Assembly: GCF_003259675.1 (NCBI RefSeq)
Contig: NZ_PZJG01000001.1
Span: 434,001-498,000 of the forward strand
DNA length: 64,000 bases
Source: Macrococcoides bohemicum
GTDB taxonomy: Bacteria; Bacillota; Bacilli; Staphylococcales; Staphylococcaceae
Reading direction: 5' to 3'
The notes below the pieces were generated by a model. It searched no databases. It worked only from the letters and a program-made list of their open reading frames with translations, and was not told the DNA's origin. A program made the position numbers and the translations under genes. Positions 19,916 through 29,348 of the stretch are shown here, in pieces; position 1 is the stretch's first letter; every line of letters starts with the position of its first letter.

Positions 19916-20883
19916 TTATTTTAGCTGCGGATATTGGAGGCACAACTTGTAAGTTAGGTGTCCTTGATGAAACATTAGAAATACTACATAAATGGGAGAT
20001 TCCGACGAAGACTGAAAATAATGGTGAAAGCATATTGAAGAATGTTTATGATTCATTTGTTGTTAACTCAAAACATAAAAATTACAACATGGAAGATGTT
20101 CTCGGTATAGGTTTAGGGATTCCTGGCCCAATTGATTTTAAAACGGGTGTTGTTAATGGTGCGATTAATTTAAACTGGCATGGAAAGATCAATATTAAAG
20201 AACAATTTGAAAAGTTAAGTGGATTACCGGTCTATGTTGACAACGATGCTAATGTAGCAACTTTAGGAGAAAAATTTAAAGGTGCCGGACAGAATGAACC
20301 TGATGTTATATGCGTGACGCTCGGTACAGGTGTCGGCGGCGGTATAATAAGTAATAATGAACTTGTCCACGGTCATAATGGTTCTGGTGGGGAGCTCGGT
20401 CATTTTAAGGTCGATTTTAAAGAAAGATTCCAATGTAACTGTGGAAAGAAAGGTTGTTTAGAAACAGTTGCGAGTGCAACAGGCGTTGTTAATCTGTCTT
20501 ATCATTACTATGACGAACTACAATTTCAAACAGTAATTGAAGATGCGATGAAAAATAGAACGCTACAGGCTAAAATGGTTTTTGATGCTGCAAAAGCTGG
20601 AGATGAATTTGCGACATATGTTATAAAGAAAGTTGCGAGAAATTTAGCATATGCATTGAGTGTATTCAGTGTTGTAACGAATCCTAAATATATCATCATT
20701 GGTGGTGGTGTATCTAAAGCTGGTGATTTCTTAATTCAGCATATTGAAGATGTTTATCGTGAAATAACATTTACGCCTGCAACTCAAGGTACTAAAATTG
20801 TAACAGCGACTTTAGGTAATGATGCTGGAATTATTGGTGCTGCAGGTTTGATCAAACAATATGTGAAAAAGGAGCAAGTTTAA
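19912..20883 (+). CDS. glcK: ROK-family glucokinase
   Basis: A 323-residue ATP-dependent glucokinase. Seen: phosphate-1 motif DIGGTTCKLG, the ROK zinc motif CNCGKKGCLE near residue 178, substrate loop GELGHF and VTLGTGVGGGI. It phosphorylates cytosolic glucose to glucose 6-phosphate and feeds glycolysis and the pentose phosphate pathway (gnd at the end of the window). Overlaps its neighbours on both sides, so it is part of a translationally coupled operon. Confidence 0.93.
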   Translation: MIILAADIGGTTCKLGVLDETLEILHKWEIPTKTENNGESILKNVYDSFVVNSKHKNYNMEDVLGIGLGIPGPIDFKTGVVNGAINLNWHGKINIKEQFEKLSGLPVYVDNDANVATLGEKFKGAGQNEPDVICVTLGTGVGGGIISNNELVHGHNGSGGELGHFKVDFKERFQCNCGKKGCLETVASATGVVNLSYHYYDELQFQTVIEDAMKNRTLQAKMVFDAAKAGDEFATYVIKKVARNLAYALSVFSVVTNPKYIIIGGGVSKAGDFLIQHIEDVYREITFTPATQGTKIVTATLGNDAGIIGAAGLIKQYVKKEQV

Positions 20884-21194
20884 TGGCGATAATTGATGTA
20901 GTAGTAATTCCTTTGGATGGTAAGTCGATAAGTGTGAGTAAGTATATCGCAGAAATTCAAGTAATATTAGAAGAATTAAAGCAGCAGGGCAAAATCGATT
21001 ATATGTTAACTCCAATGAGTACATTGATCGAAGGAGAACTACACGAATGTCTCATGGCTCTTGAAGCAATACATGAGTCTCCATTTAAGCAGGGATTAGA
21101 TCGTGTATGTACAAATATTAGAATTGATGACAGAAGAGATAAAAAACGAAAGATGATTGAAAAGATAGATGCAGTAAATAAACATCTGAAATAA
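20883..21194 (+). CDS. yqgV: MTH1187 family thiamine-binding-type protein (YqgV-like)
   Basis: A 103-residue ferredoxin-fold protein of the MTH1187/YkoF-like family (DUF77), with the typical core MLTPMSTLIEGEL. Some relatives bind thiamine or its precursor; the function here is uncertain. The start overlaps the glcK stop by one base, and a bidirectional terminator follows. Confidence 0.78.
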   Translation: MAIIDVVVIPLDGKSISVSKYIAEIQVILEELKQQGKIDYMLTPMSTLIEGELHECLMALEAIHESPFKQGLDRVCTNIRIDDRRDKKRKMIEKIDAVNKHLK

Positions 21195-21195
21195 A

Positions 21196-21233
21196 AAATA
21201 AAACCAGGACAAAATGTCCTGGTCTTATTTTTA
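21196..21233. terminator. Bidirectional terminator, yqgV / yqgW
   Basis: CCAGGACA / TGTCCTGG stem flanked by A-rich and T-rich tracts. The minus-strand gene's stop (21231) is at its edge. Confidence 0.8.
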
Positions 21234-21470
21234 GTGATGTAAAATTGGATATCCGTATGTGAAGATTGTTGCTAGTGAAAAGAATCCAAATGATAAAGTA
21301 GCCAATAATCCAAAGATAATGCCTAATACATTTTTAGATTTAACAGCATTTAATAAAGCTTTGATTGATAGGAAAAATACTGCTAACATTAAAAGTGAAA
21401 AGATATTTACACCAATATGAATTTTTGTACCAAAGATTTCAAATAATTCGCCTGTGTTAATAAACGGCAT
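21231..21470 (-). CDS. yqgW: DUF2759 family small membrane protein (YqgW-like)
   Basis: A 79-residue protein with two hydrophobic segments (about 19-40 and 48-70) and a short polar tail. Size, topology and placement between yqgV and the yqgX-type hydrolase match B. subtilis YqgW. No function is known. Confidence 0.72.
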   Translation of the reverse strand: MPFINTGELFEIFGTKIHIGVNIFSLLMLAVFFLSIKALLNAVKSKNVLGIIFGLLATLSFGFFSLATIFTYGYPILHH

Positions 21471-21562
21471 AACATAACCCCCATGAAATTACTTTTATTA
21501 TCATTAATATTGTATAATTAATAAATAACTTTGTCGAGTACATTTTTTAGGAGGAGCTACTT

Positions 21563-22192
21563 ATGGATAAAATTAAATTACCTTTAGGTCAAATACAAAC
21601 AAATTGTTATATTATACATAATGATTCAGAAATATTGATTTTTGATCCAGGAGATGAACCAGAAAAGATTATAGATGCTATTCTACCACTAGAGAAGAAA
21701 GTAATCGCTGTTATTCTCACACATACACATTTTGATCATATCGGAGCAGTAGATGCGATATGTGAGCGATTTAATGTACCGGTCTATGTTTCGGAAGAAG
21801 AGCAGTACTGGTTAACTGATACAATTAAAAATGGTTCTGAAAATTTTAAACAGTATGGTTTAGAACCAGTTATTGCAAAGACAAAGCCTTTAAAAATGAA
21901 ACTTGGAAAGCAAACAATCGGTTCGTTTACGCTCGATGTTCGTCATACACCAGGACACTCACCAGGTAGTCAATCTTTTATCTTTGACAAGTTTGCCATA
22001 GTAGGGGATACATTATTCAATGAAAGTATCGGTCGTACAGATTTATACGAAGGGAACACACAACAATTACTAAATAGTATTGATCAACAGCTCATGACTC
22101 TAGACGAGCAAATGATTATTTGTCCAGGACATGGTGCATATACTACAATTCAACATGAGATGGATTGCAATCCATTTTTAAATGGGTATTAA
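21563..22192 (+). CDS. yqgX: Metallo-beta-lactamase fold hydrolase (YqgX-like)
   Basis: A 209-residue glyoxalase II-like hydrolase. The dinuclear zinc site is complete: THTHFDHIGA, the histidine in TPGHSPGS, the aspartate in VGDTLF and the late histidine in CPGHGAYT. It probably hydrolyses a thioester such as S-lactoyl-bacillithiol or a related adduct, but the substrate is not certain. GGAGGAG lies upstream. Confidence 0.85.
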   Translation: MDKIKLPLGQIQTNCYIIHNDSEILIFDPGDEPEKIIDAILPLEKKVIAVILTHTHFDHIGAVDAICERFNVPVYVSEEEQYWLTDTIKNGSENFKQYGLEPVIAKTKPLKMKLGKQTIGSFTLDVRHTPGHSPGSQSFIFDKFAIVGDTLFNESIGRTDLYEGNTQQLLNSIDQQLMTLDEQMIICPGHGAYTTIQHEMDCNPFLNGY

Positions 22193-22221
22193 AAAAAACC
22201 TTCCGTAAAGGAAGGTTTTAT
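22191..22221. terminator. Bidirectional terminator, yqgX / yqgY
   Basis: AAAACCTTCC / GGAAGGTTTT stem with a short loop, A- and T-rich on either side. It ends two convergent genes. Confidence 0.8.
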
Positions 22222-22466
22222 TCGTGATGGCCAAAACTTGGCTCTAATAAGAAAGTTGAATAGTATGTGAATCCTACGAAACATACTACTAAGTATGCTG
22301 CAAAAATATACATATACATTCTTTCAGTTAATTTTAAGTAACCTAATAATACAAAAAATCCAGTTTGAGCAACGAAAATGAATGACACCATTGACATACC
22401 GCCAACGTAGAACATTACCGCAAATATCGCTGTCCAGAATCCTAAAGTTTTAAAAACTTTATCCAT
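22218..22466 (-). CDS. yqgY: DUF2626 family small membrane protein (YqgY-like)
   Basis: An 82-residue protein with two to three hydrophobic segments and a C-terminal GHHE. Matches YqgY by size, sequence style and position directly upstream of comG. Function unknown. GGGGGAATAACC precedes the ATG. Confidence 0.72.
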   Translation of the reverse strand: MDKVFKTLGFWTAIFAVMFYVGGMSMVSFIFVAQTGFFVLLGYLKLTERMYMYIFAAYLVVCFVGFTYYSTFLLEPSFGHHE

Positions 22467-22675
22467 ATGGTTATTCCCCCTATATTCAAACTCTTCATAT
22501 CACTTATTATTATAAAGATAAGCATTTAATAAGTAAACCTCTAATTTTGCAAATTCAATGGAAATAATTGGATTTACTTAAACATTTTATAAGAAAATAA
22601 ATTAATGAAATAAAAATTCTGATGTAAAAAAATAAAATCGAAGAAGTTCCCGATATTTAAGTAGAGGAGGGATTT

Positions 22676-23644
22676 ATGGAAAAACTATTACATACAATAT
22701 TGGATGATGCAATTGCTAAAAAAACTTCAGATGTACACTTTATACCTGAAGTGCAGAATGTCATGATGAAATTCAGGATTGGAGGTAATATGTATGCCTA
22801 TAATCAGTTAAATACCGAAGACTTCGAAAAATTATTATCATATGTAAAATTTATAACACATCTTGATGTTTCTGAAAAAAATAAAGCGCAGAGCGGTATA
22901 CTGACCTATCAGAAGGACAAAATACTTTATAATATCAGGGCATCTACATTACCACATACGATTGGACAGGAAGCATGTGTGATGCGAATAATTCCAGCTT
23001 TATTTAGTCAAAATATTTCGATTGAACAGGAATTATTATCTTTGATGCATAAAGGAAGCGGATTAATTCTAATTAGTGGTCCTACTGGGAGCGGAAAAAG
23101 TACTTTAATGTACCAAATGTTAAATTATGCTGCGCAAAATTTAAATAAACAGATTATATCGATTGAAGATCCTGTTGAACAGAGAATTCATGGTATGATT
23201 CAAATCAATGTGAATAGAAAAGCTAATATAACATATCAGAATGCAATAAAGGCTATTCTTCGCTGTGATCCGGATATTATTATGATAGGAGAGATCCGTG
23301 ATATAGAAACTGCAAAGCATGTCATCAATGCAAGTTTAAGTGGTCATCTTGTGCTGTCGACACTTCATGCAAATACATGTCTTGGCGCTATCCATCGATT
23401 GCTGGAAATGGGAATAACAAAAGTTGAACTTGAACAGTGTGTAGAAATAATCATTAATCAGCGATTAGTTAATACTACATCAGCGCGAACACGTATTTTT
23501 GAACAGTTGATTAAAGGCGATGTACGGGATTATTTAAATGATAGAAAGGTTCAGCATTATCATCCTTTATCTGAACAATTGCAAATTTTGTACGACAAAG
23601 AAAAGATTACGCAGCTGGAGTATGAACGTTATGCTTTGGAATAG
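22676..23644 (+). CDS. comGA: Competence pseudopilus assembly ATPase ComGA
   Basis: A 322-residue secretion-type (GspE/PilB) ATPase that drives assembly of the competence pseudopilus. Seen: Walker A GPTGSGKST (about 139-147), Asp box SIEDPVEQR, Walker B IIMIGEIRD and the His box LSTLHANT. It heads a seven-gene operon with AGAGGAGG at its ribosome site. The 209-nt upstream gap is AT-rich; no clear ComK or SigH site was identified by eye. Confidence 0.93.
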   Translation: MEKLLHTILDDAIAKKTSDVHFIPEVQNVMMKFRIGGNMYAYNQLNTEDFEKLLSYVKFITHLDVSEKNKAQSGILTYQKDKILYNIRASTLPHTIGQEACVMRIIPALFSQNISIEQELLSLMHKGSGLILISGPTGSGKSTLMYQMLNYAAQNLNKQIISIEDPVEQRIHGMIQINVNRKANITYQNAIKAILRCDPDIIMIGEIRDIETAKHVINASLSGHLVLSTLHANTCLGAIHRLLEMGITKVELEQCVEIIINQRLVNTTSARTRIFEQLIKGDVRDYLNDRKVQHYHPLSEQLQILYDKEKITQLEYERYALE

Positions 23645-24668
23645 AAACAAATTAAAATTATATGAAGATGATTTTTTGATTCGCTTAAGTGAGATGACAC
23701 AAAACGGCTTTACACAATATGAAGCAATTAAATTTTTATTTTCTCAATATGATGAAGTAAAATCTTCAGATAAGAAATTAGTATTATCTGCACTTGAACA
23801 AGGCCAACCTTTATCGCATTGTCTGAAGTTATTAAATTATAGTAATCATATCGTTATGCAGGTTCATTTCAGTGAATCATTTGGTAATGTTAACGAAACA
23901 TTAAAACATTGCTATGCATATAATCTTTCAAAACGGAAACTGAAACAACAGTTTATAAAGACAATTCAATATCCGTTAGTACTTATCGTAATATTTATCA
24001 CATTAATCATTACTGTTAATCATACAGTACTCCCACAGTTTAAAAATATGTATAGTTCAATGGGAGTGACTTTAAGTAAAGAACTCATAATCCTTACAAA
24101 TATTCTATATACACTTCCGCAAATAATTATATATACATTGTTTCTTCTCATTTTTCTTACATTTTATTATTTTCTTATTTTTAAAAAATCCAATATTAAA
24201 AATCAACTTTCTACCATTAAAAAAATTCCGATTATTAATCAACTTTATCGTTTATTCATTACTTATCGTGTGAGTGCCGAACTTTCATTCTTTTTAAGTA
24301 ATGGAGTCATGATGAAAAATGTTATCTCAATATTAGAAGGTCAAAATAATGATCAAACGTTAAGTTATATTGCAGCTTGCATTAACCAGGAATTGATTAA
24401 AGGTGAACCACTTCCTGATGCAGTATCTAAATTACAATTATTTGAAAAGTCTATGATTCAATTTATGCAACATGGGGAGAAGAATTCGAAGTTAGACAGA
24501 GAACTTGAATATTATAGTGAGTATGTATTTAAAAAATTTGAACTAAAGATTTTCAAATTGATTAAAAGTATTCAGCCAATCATATTTATTGTTTTGGGAT
24601 TATTAATTGTCGCAATGTATTTAGTTATTATATTACCGATGCTCCAGATGATGGAAGGCATTCAGTAG
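23631..24668 (+). CDS. comGB: Competence pseudopilus membrane platform ComGB
   Basis: A 345-residue GspF/PilC-family polytopic membrane protein, the platform for pseudopilin extrusion. Two F-domains of the T2SF type are visible, with transmembrane helices near 123-145, 170-195 and 315-340. ATG 23631 is preferred (GGAG 10 nt upstream, 14-nt overlap with comGA); an ATG at 23622 is possible. Confidence 0.9.
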   Translation: MLWNRNKLKLYEDDFLIRLSEMTQNGFTQYEAIKFLFSQYDEVKSSDKKLVLSALEQGQPLSHCLKLLNYSNHIVMQVHFSESFGNVNETLKHCYAYNLSKRKLKQQFIKTIQYPLVLIVIFITLIITVNHTVLPQFKNMYSSMGVTLSKELIILTNILYTLPQIIIYTLFLLIFLTFYYFLIFKKSNIKNQLSTIKKIPIINQLYRLFITYRVSAELSFFLSNGVMMKNVISILEGQNNDQTLSYIAACINQELIKGEPLPDAVSKLQLFEKSMIQFMQHGEKNSKLDRELEYYSEYVFKKFELKIFKLIKSIQPIIFIVLGLLIVAMYLVIILPMLQMMEGIQ

Positions 24669-24679
24669 GAGGAAAAAGA

Positions 24680-25039
24680 ATGTATCAATTTATTAAAACA
24701 CATAGTAATAATTTTGCCCAATCTTTTAAAAATCAATTCAGAAAAAATGATGGATTTACATTAATTGAAATGTTGCTTGTTTTGCTTGTTATTTCAGTGC
24801 TAATTATTGTGATTATTCCAAACATCGCAAAACAATCTGATAACGTTCAGAATACGGGTTGTACAGCACAAGTGAAGATGGTACAAGGTCAGATAGAAGC
24901 ATATAAGCTTCAGAATGGAAAGGCGCCAACTTCGATTAATGAACTTGTGCCGGAATTTTTAAAGGAAAATCAGGTGAAATGTAAAAATGGGGATCCTATC
25001 AATATTGAAAATGGAGAAGCGGTGGCACAAAAACAATAA
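24680..25039 (+). CDS. comGC: Major competence pseudopilin ComGC
   Basis: A 119-residue type IV-like prepilin. The leader of 25 residues ends in KNDG, cut before F26 by prepilin peptidase ComC, followed by FTLIEMLLVLLVISVLIIV with the conserved Glu5. Two cysteines lie in the globular part (CTAQVKM and VKCKNG). AGGAGG precedes the start. It is the main subunit of the DNA-uptake pseudopilus. Confidence 0.93.
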   Translation: MYQFIKTHSNNFAQSFKNQFRKNDGFTLIEMLLVLLVISVLIIVIIPNIAKQSDNVQNTGCTAQVKMVQGQIEAYKLQNGKAPTSINELVPEFLKENQVKCKNGDPINIENGEAVAQKQ

Positions 25040-25457
25040 TGGATTTAGTTATATTGAATCATTACTTGTATTATTAATCATCGTTATCATCATAATCATA
25101 ATTCCAGTTACAAAATTTGATGAAAATAAAGTGAAAGATGAAGAAATTAACGATGAAATTATTTCGCTTTTAAATTATTATCAGACGAAGTCTTATGAAA
25201 CAGGTGAAGTCATAGTTGTATCGTTCCCTCCAAGGAGCGATACAATCTATATTCAATCCAAAGTTTTAGGGATTAATAGTAAATATATAATTAAGCAAGG
25301 TGAAATATATGAAGGTAATGGTATCGCAAATAGTGAAATCATTTTTAAGAATAATGGAGTCAGAAAAGGTGGTTCGATCAAATATTATATTGGTGAGACA
25401 CTTTATCAAATCGTTGTACAATTACACAGGGGAAGAATACGAATTGAAAAAGTATGA
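24987..25457 (+). CDS. comGD: Minor competence pseudopilin ComGD
   Basis: A prepilin-like protein with leader ending KNNNG and core FSYIESLLVLLIIVIIIII. Overlaps comGC. Two starts are possible: ATG 24987 has AGGTGA 9 nt upstream and gives 156 residues; ATG 25011 gives 148 and a more usual leader length but has no ribosome site. Minor pseudopilin thought to form the tip complex with ComGE, ComGF and ComGG. Confidence 0.82.
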   Translation: MGILSILKMEKRWHKNNNGFSYIESLLVLLIIVIIIIIIPVTKFDENKVKDEEINDEIISLLNYYQTKSYETGEVIVVSFPPRSDTIYIQSKVLGINSKYIIKQGEIYEGNGIANSEIIFKNNGVRKGGSIKYYIGETLYQIVVQLHRGRIRIEKV

Positions 25458-25689
25458 TGGGTTTATGCTGATTGATAGCCTGCTTTCTTTTTCGGTAGTC
25501 GCTTTAATTACTTTATCGTTATTGCCGATGTATTTCACGTTATCTCATACATATGAGCAAAAGAAAAAATCGTTGGAAATGTATCGAATAGCATATGTAG
25601 AAATAGTCATCAATGAAAGAGGTGGTTTCATTGAAGGTGATCAGATTTGTTATAAGAAAGATAAAGTATACTGCATTAAGAAGAAGTGA
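25444..25689 (+). CDS. comGE: Minor competence pseudopilin ComGE
   Basis: An 81-residue protein starting at TTG 25444 (GGGGAAG upstream, 14-nt overlap with comGD). The short leader KKYDG is followed by FMLIDSLLSFSVVALITLSL, where Asp replaces the Glu5 of classical pilins. A longer frame from 25300 would lie inside comGD and is unlikely to be used. Confidence 0.72.
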   Translation: MKKYDGFMLIDSLLSFSVVALITLSLLPMYFTLSHTYEQKKKSLEMYRIAYVEIVINERGGFIEGDQICYKKDKVYCIKKK

Positions 25690-26083
25690 CGGTTTTACGA
25701 TGATTGAAATGATGATAAATTTATCGATTATTATAATGATTATGAGTATGTTACCGCTCATTTACATGAATATTTATCAATTAAGCGGTAAAAGTACCGA
25801 TCATTTTGATGTTAATAATGCTATGTTTCAAAGAGATCTCTATGAAGAATTAAATAATGCTGACTATGTTGAAATAGTTAATAATCAGCTTTGGATATAT
25901 ACTGGGAATGATATTATACAATATCTATATCATAAGCAGCGCATCATTAGAAAGCTCAACCAAGAAGGATATATTATAATGTTAGAAGGAGTAAAAAATG
26001 CACATTTTAAAATGGGTGATAATGCAGTATTCCTATCTATTGAACGCTTCAACAAACATACAATTACGTATCAAATCATCTGA
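25631..26083 (+). CDS. comGF: Minor competence pseudopilin ComGF
   Basis: A 150-residue protein starting at TTG 25631, 5 nt after AGAGGTGG, with leader ending RRSDG and hydrophobic core FTMIEMMINLSIIIMIMSML. The C-terminal part matches the ComGF fold in style (FQRDLYEELNNAD). An in-frame ATG lies at 25613, but the ribosome site falls between the two. Confidence 0.82.
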   Translation: MKVIRFVIRKIKYTALRRSDGFTMIEMMINLSIIIMIMSMLPLIYMNIYQLSGKSTDHFDVNNAMFQRDLYEELNNADYVEIVNNQLWIYTGNDIIQYLYHKQRIIRKLNQEGYIIMLEGVKNAHFKMGDNAVFLSIERFNKHTITYQII

Positions 26084-26240
26084 AGGCTTTATCTTTCCAT
26101 CTATGCTGATGTTATTAATGCTTACAATATTTTTTTTAAGTTACTTCAGTACAAGATACATGTTAAAATTTAATACATTAGATAATCTTGAGCATTATTA
26201 TCTTAATGAAATTATTGAAGCTATTTCACAAAAGAAATAG
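25998..26240 (+). CDS. comGG: Minor competence protein ComGG
   Basis: An 80-residue protein with AAGGAG 6 nt before the ATG. A 28-residue N-terminal stretch is followed by EGFIFPSMLMLLMLTIFFLSYF, a pilin-like hydrophobic helix. Last gene of the comG operon; overlaps comGF by 86 bases. Identified mainly by position and topology because ComGG is poorly conserved. Confidence 0.72.
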   Translation: MHILKWVIMQYSYLLNASTNIQLRIKSSEGFIFPSMLMLLMLTIFFLSYFSTRYMLKFNTLDNLEHYYLNEIIEAISQKK

Positions 26241-26263
26241 CTTTTTTAAATAGGGGGTAAGTG

Positions 26264-26770
26264 ATGGCAATTGTATTAATAGGATTTATGGGTGCAGGAA
26301 AGACAACCATTGGAGAATTGCTTTCTCGTAAAATGGATTTACCATTTATAGATTTGGATAAAGCGATAGTAGAAAAGGAAAATCTGTCGATTCCTGAAAT
26401 ATTCGAAAAATATGGAGCGTCTTATTTTCGTAAATTGGAACATGATGTATTAAAAACATACATAAACAAGAATATGATCATAGCAACTGGGGGAGGTATT
26501 ATTGAAAATCCGAACAATTTGGAAATATTACAGAAAAATAATTTAAATATTTGGGTAGATACGAACATTGATACTGTGTATAATAGAATTGTTGGTGATA
26601 CTAACCGTCCCAATGCTCAGAATAAATCGTTTGAAGAAATTAAAGAGTTGTACAACAGTAGAATTTCACGTTATAATGAAATCGCATACATCAAGGTCTA
26701 TAATGAGCATGATGTAACTTTAAGTGTTCAGGAAATTCACAATCAAATAATGACGGATGATGAAAATTAG
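26264..26770 (+). CDS. aroK: Shikimate kinase
   Basis: A 168-residue P-loop kinase that phosphorylates shikimate in aromatic amino acid synthesis. Walker A GFMGAGKTT, shikimate-binding DLDKAI and FRKLEHD, IATGGGI and the lid NRPNAQ are all present. ATG 26264 has GGGGG 6 nt upstream; a GTG lies one codon earlier. Its final codons and stop form the 5' strand of the glycine riboswitch P1 stem. Confidence 0.92.
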   Translation: MAIVLIGFMGAGKTTIGELLSRKMDLPFIDLDKAIVEKENLSIPEIFEKYGASYFRKLEHDVLKTYINKNMIIATGGGIIENPNNLEILQKNNLNIWVDTNIDTVYNRIVGDTNRPNAQNKSFEEIKELYNSRISRYNEIAYIKVYNEHDVTLSVQEIHNQIMTDDEN

Positions 26771-26887
26771 AGAGAATGAGTGATCATCGCCGAAGGGGCA
26801 AGCTATATAAACTCTCAGGCAAAAGGATAATTTTCGGACGTAACCTGAAGAAATCAACAGGATAGCATTTGCTATGCTGTTTTTTTA
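26762..26887 (+). promoter_or_regulatory. Glycine riboswitch (single aptamer) with terminator
   Basis: Contains the glycine aptamer core CGCCGAAGGGGCAAG (from 26789) and CTCTCAGGCAAAAGGA (from about 26812). P1 is formed by GAAAATTA (26762-26769, the last bases of aroK) and TAATTTTC (26828-26835). Only one aptamer is seen before a terminator hairpin (about 26858-26880) with a T run. Glycine binding is expected to switch on the gcv genes. Confidence 0.9.
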
Positions 26888-26909
26888 TTATATTTTTAGG
26901 AGGATAATC

Positions 26910-27992
26910 ATGACTGAATTAAAGAAAACACCATTGTATGACAAATACATTGAAGACGGTGCAAAAGTAATTGACTTCTCTGGGTGGGGTTTACCTGTTC
27001 AATTTTCTAGTATTAAAGAAGAGCACATTGCTGTTCGTGAAAATGTTGGAATGTTCGATGTAAGTCATATGGGTGAGATTATTGTTGAAGGTGAAAAAGC
27101 TGTAGAATATCTTCAAAGTGTTTTAACGAACGATATTACAAAGACAACTGATAGAAAAGCACAATATACAATGATCTGTAACGAAAATGGTGGCGTAATT
27201 GACGATTTAGTTGCTTACAAACTTGATGAAAACAAATATTTATTAGTAGTAAATGCGGGTAATACAGACATCGATTTTGAATGGTTGCAAAAACATACCA
27301 TTGATGGTGTAACTGTAACGAACGTATCGAAAGAATACGGACAAATTGCGGTTCAAGGTCCTAAAGCATTAGAAGTATTAAAATCACAAGTTAAAGAAGA
27401 TATTGCATCATTAAAAATGTTTGAATTTATTCAAGATGTTGAAATCTTCGGTAAGAACGTTATCTTTAGTCAATCTGGTTATACTGGTGAGCACGGCTTT
27501 GAAATTTATTGTGCTGCAGAAGACACAGTTGCAATTTGGGAAGGTTTATTAGATTTAGGTGTTGTACCTTGTGGTTTAGGTGCGCGTGATACATTACGTT
27601 TAGAAGCAGCTTTACCATTACATGGACAAGATTTGTCTACTGACATTACACCTTATGAAGCTAAAATGGGCTTCAGCGTAAAATTAGATAAAGCCGATTT
27701 TATTGGTCGTGAAGTTCTTGCAAAACAAAAAGAAGAAGGTCTAACACGTAAATCAGCTGGATTAGAAATGTTGGAACGTGGAATCGCACGTACAGATTAT
27801 GAAGTACAAGATAAAGAAGGAAATAAAATTGGTTATGTTACTAGTGGTACTCAATCACCATCTACTGGTCGTTCAATTGCTTTAGCATTGGTTAATATCG
27901 ATCAAACCGAAATTGGTAATGAAGTATATGTTCAAGTACGTAAAAAATTAGTACCAGCCAAAGTTGTAAAAACACCATTCCATAAAAATTAA
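26910..27992 (+). CDS. gcvT: Glycine cleavage system T protein (aminomethyltransferase)
   Basis: A 360-residue THF-dependent aminomethyltransferase, releasing ammonia and methylene-THF from the aminomethyl-lipoyl group on GcvH. Motifs: [25 protein letters not shown] and [10 protein letters not shown]. The ATG follows AGGAGGATAATC; a longer in-frame start at 26874 would lie inside the riboswitch terminator. First gene of the gcvT-gcvPA-gcvPB operon. Confidence 0.95.
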   Translation: MTELKKTPLYDKYIEDGAKVIDFSGWGLPVQFSSIKEEHIAVRENVGMFDVSHMGEIIVEGEKAVEYLQSVLTNDITKTTDRKAQYTMICNENGGVIDDLVAYKLDENKYLLVVNAGNTDIDFEWLQKHTIDGVTVTNVSKEYGQIAVQGPKALEVLKSQVKEDIASLKMFEFIQDVEIFGKNVIFSQSGYTGEHGFEIYCAAEDTVAIWEGLLDLGVVPCGLGARDTLRLEAALPLHGQDLSTDITPYEAKMGFSVKLDKADFIGREVLAKQKEEGLTRKSAGLEMLERGIARTDYEVQDKEGNKIGYVTSGTQSPSTGRSIALALVNIDQTEIGNEVYVQVRKKLVPAKVVKTPFHKN

Positions 27993-28004
27993 GGGGTTGA
28001 AAAA

Positions 28005-29348
28005 ATGAGTCATCGTTATATTCCGTTAACAGAAACTGATAAAAAAGAAATGATGGATACAATCGGTATCCAGTCTATCGACGAATTATTCCAGGATATT
28101 CCTGAACGCGTCCGCTTTCAAGGGGATTTAAATATTAAACCTCGTAAAGCAGAAACACCTTTATTAAAAGAATTATCTGCGCTTGCAAATAAAAATATTA
28201 CAAGCGACACACACGCATCATTTTTAGGTGCTGGTGTCTATGATCATTATATTCCTACAGTAGTTGATCATGTTATTTCTCGTAGTGAATTCTATACAGC
28301 GTATACACCATATCAACCAGAAATCTCTCAAGGGGAATTACAGGCTATCTTTGAATTCCAGACGATGATTGCTGAACTAACAGGTATGGATTGCGCTAAC
28401 TCATCTATGTATGATGGCGGAACATCTTTTGCTGAAGCGGCGATGTTAGCATGTGGACACACTAAAAAGAAAAAAATTATTGTATCTAAAGCAGTTAACG
28501 ACCAATCACGTGCTGTTTTACAAACTTATGCAACGGGTCAACATTTAGAAGTTGTTGAAATCGATGTTAAAGATACTGTAACAGATTTAGATGCTTTAAA
28601 AGCAGCAATCGATGAAGATACTGCATGTGTTATGGTTCAATATCCAAACTTCTTTGGTAGTATTGAAGATTTAGAAACGATTAAATCATACACAGAAGGT
28701 ACAAAAGCATTATTCGTAGTATCAAGTAACCCTATGAGCTTAGCATTATTAACACCTCCTGGTGAATTTGGTGCTGACTTAGTTGTTGGTGATGCACAAG
28801 TATTTGGTATCCCGGCTCAACTTGGTGGACCACACTGTGGATATTTCGCGGCAACAAACAAATTAATGCGTAAAATGCCAGGTCGTTTAGTAGGTCAAAC
28901 ACAAGATAGTGAAGGTAACCGTGGTTTCGTATTAACTTTACAAGCACGTGAACAACATATCCGTCGTGATAAAGCGACTTCAAATATTTGTTCTAACCAG
29001 GCATTAAATGCATTAGCAGCATCTGTTGCAATGAGTGCATTAGGTAAAAACGGTGCCTACGAGATGGCGAACCAAAATTTACAAAAAGCTAACTACATGA
29101 AAGAAAAAATGATCGCTGAAGGTTTCACCGTATTAGCTGGTACAACTTTCAATGAATTCGTAGTTAAATTTAACGCACCAATCTCTGAAATCAATGAAAA
29201 ATTATTAGAAGATGGATTTATTGGTGGTTATGATCTTGGTCAAGTGGATAGCAAGTATGAAAATCATATGTTAATCGCTGTTACCGAGTTACGTACGAAA
29301 GAAGAGATCGATATATTTATCGCGAAAGTAGGTGTGTTCAATGCTTAA
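28005..29348 (+). CDS. gcvPA: Glycine dehydrogenase (decarboxylating) subunit 1
   Basis: A 447-residue N-terminal half of the P protein, encoded separately as usual in Firmicutes. It has a PLP fold-type I architecture ([34 protein letters not shown]) but lacks the catalytic lysine, which is in GcvPB. Decarboxylates glycine as a heterodimeric complex. Overlaps gcvPB by 8 bases. Confidence 0.95.
   Translation: MSHRYIPLTETDKKEMMDTIGIQSIDELFQDIPERVRFQGDLNIKPRKAETPLLKELSALANKNITSDTHASFLGAGVYDHYIPTVVDHVISRSEFYTAYTPYQPEISQGELQAIFEFQTMIAELTGMDCANSSMYDGGTSFAEAAMLACGHTKKKKIIVSKAVNDQSRAVLQTYATGQHLEVVEIDVKDTVTDLDALKAAIDEDTACVMVQYPNFFGSIEDLETIKSYTEGTKALFVVSSNPMSLALLTPPGEFGADLVVGDAQVFGIPAQLGGPHCGYFAATNKLMRKMPGRLVGQTQDSEGNRGFVLTLQAREQHIRRDKATSNICSNQALNALAASVAMSALGKNGAYEMANQNLQKANYMKEKMIAEGFTVLAGTTFNEFVVKFNAPISEINEKLLEDGFIGGYDLGQVDSKYENHMLIAVTELRTKEEIDIFIAKVGVFNA

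Noticed and set aside
21528-21545. 0A box upstream of the yqgX-like gene
   Set aside because: TTTGTCGAGTA resembles the Spo0A target, but a single near-match in AT-rich DNA, and the diverged recognition helix, make it unreliable.
22467-22675. ComK boxes (AAAA-N5-TTTT) before comGA
   Set aside because: The region is AT-rich but no pair of boxes at the needed spacing could be identified by eye.
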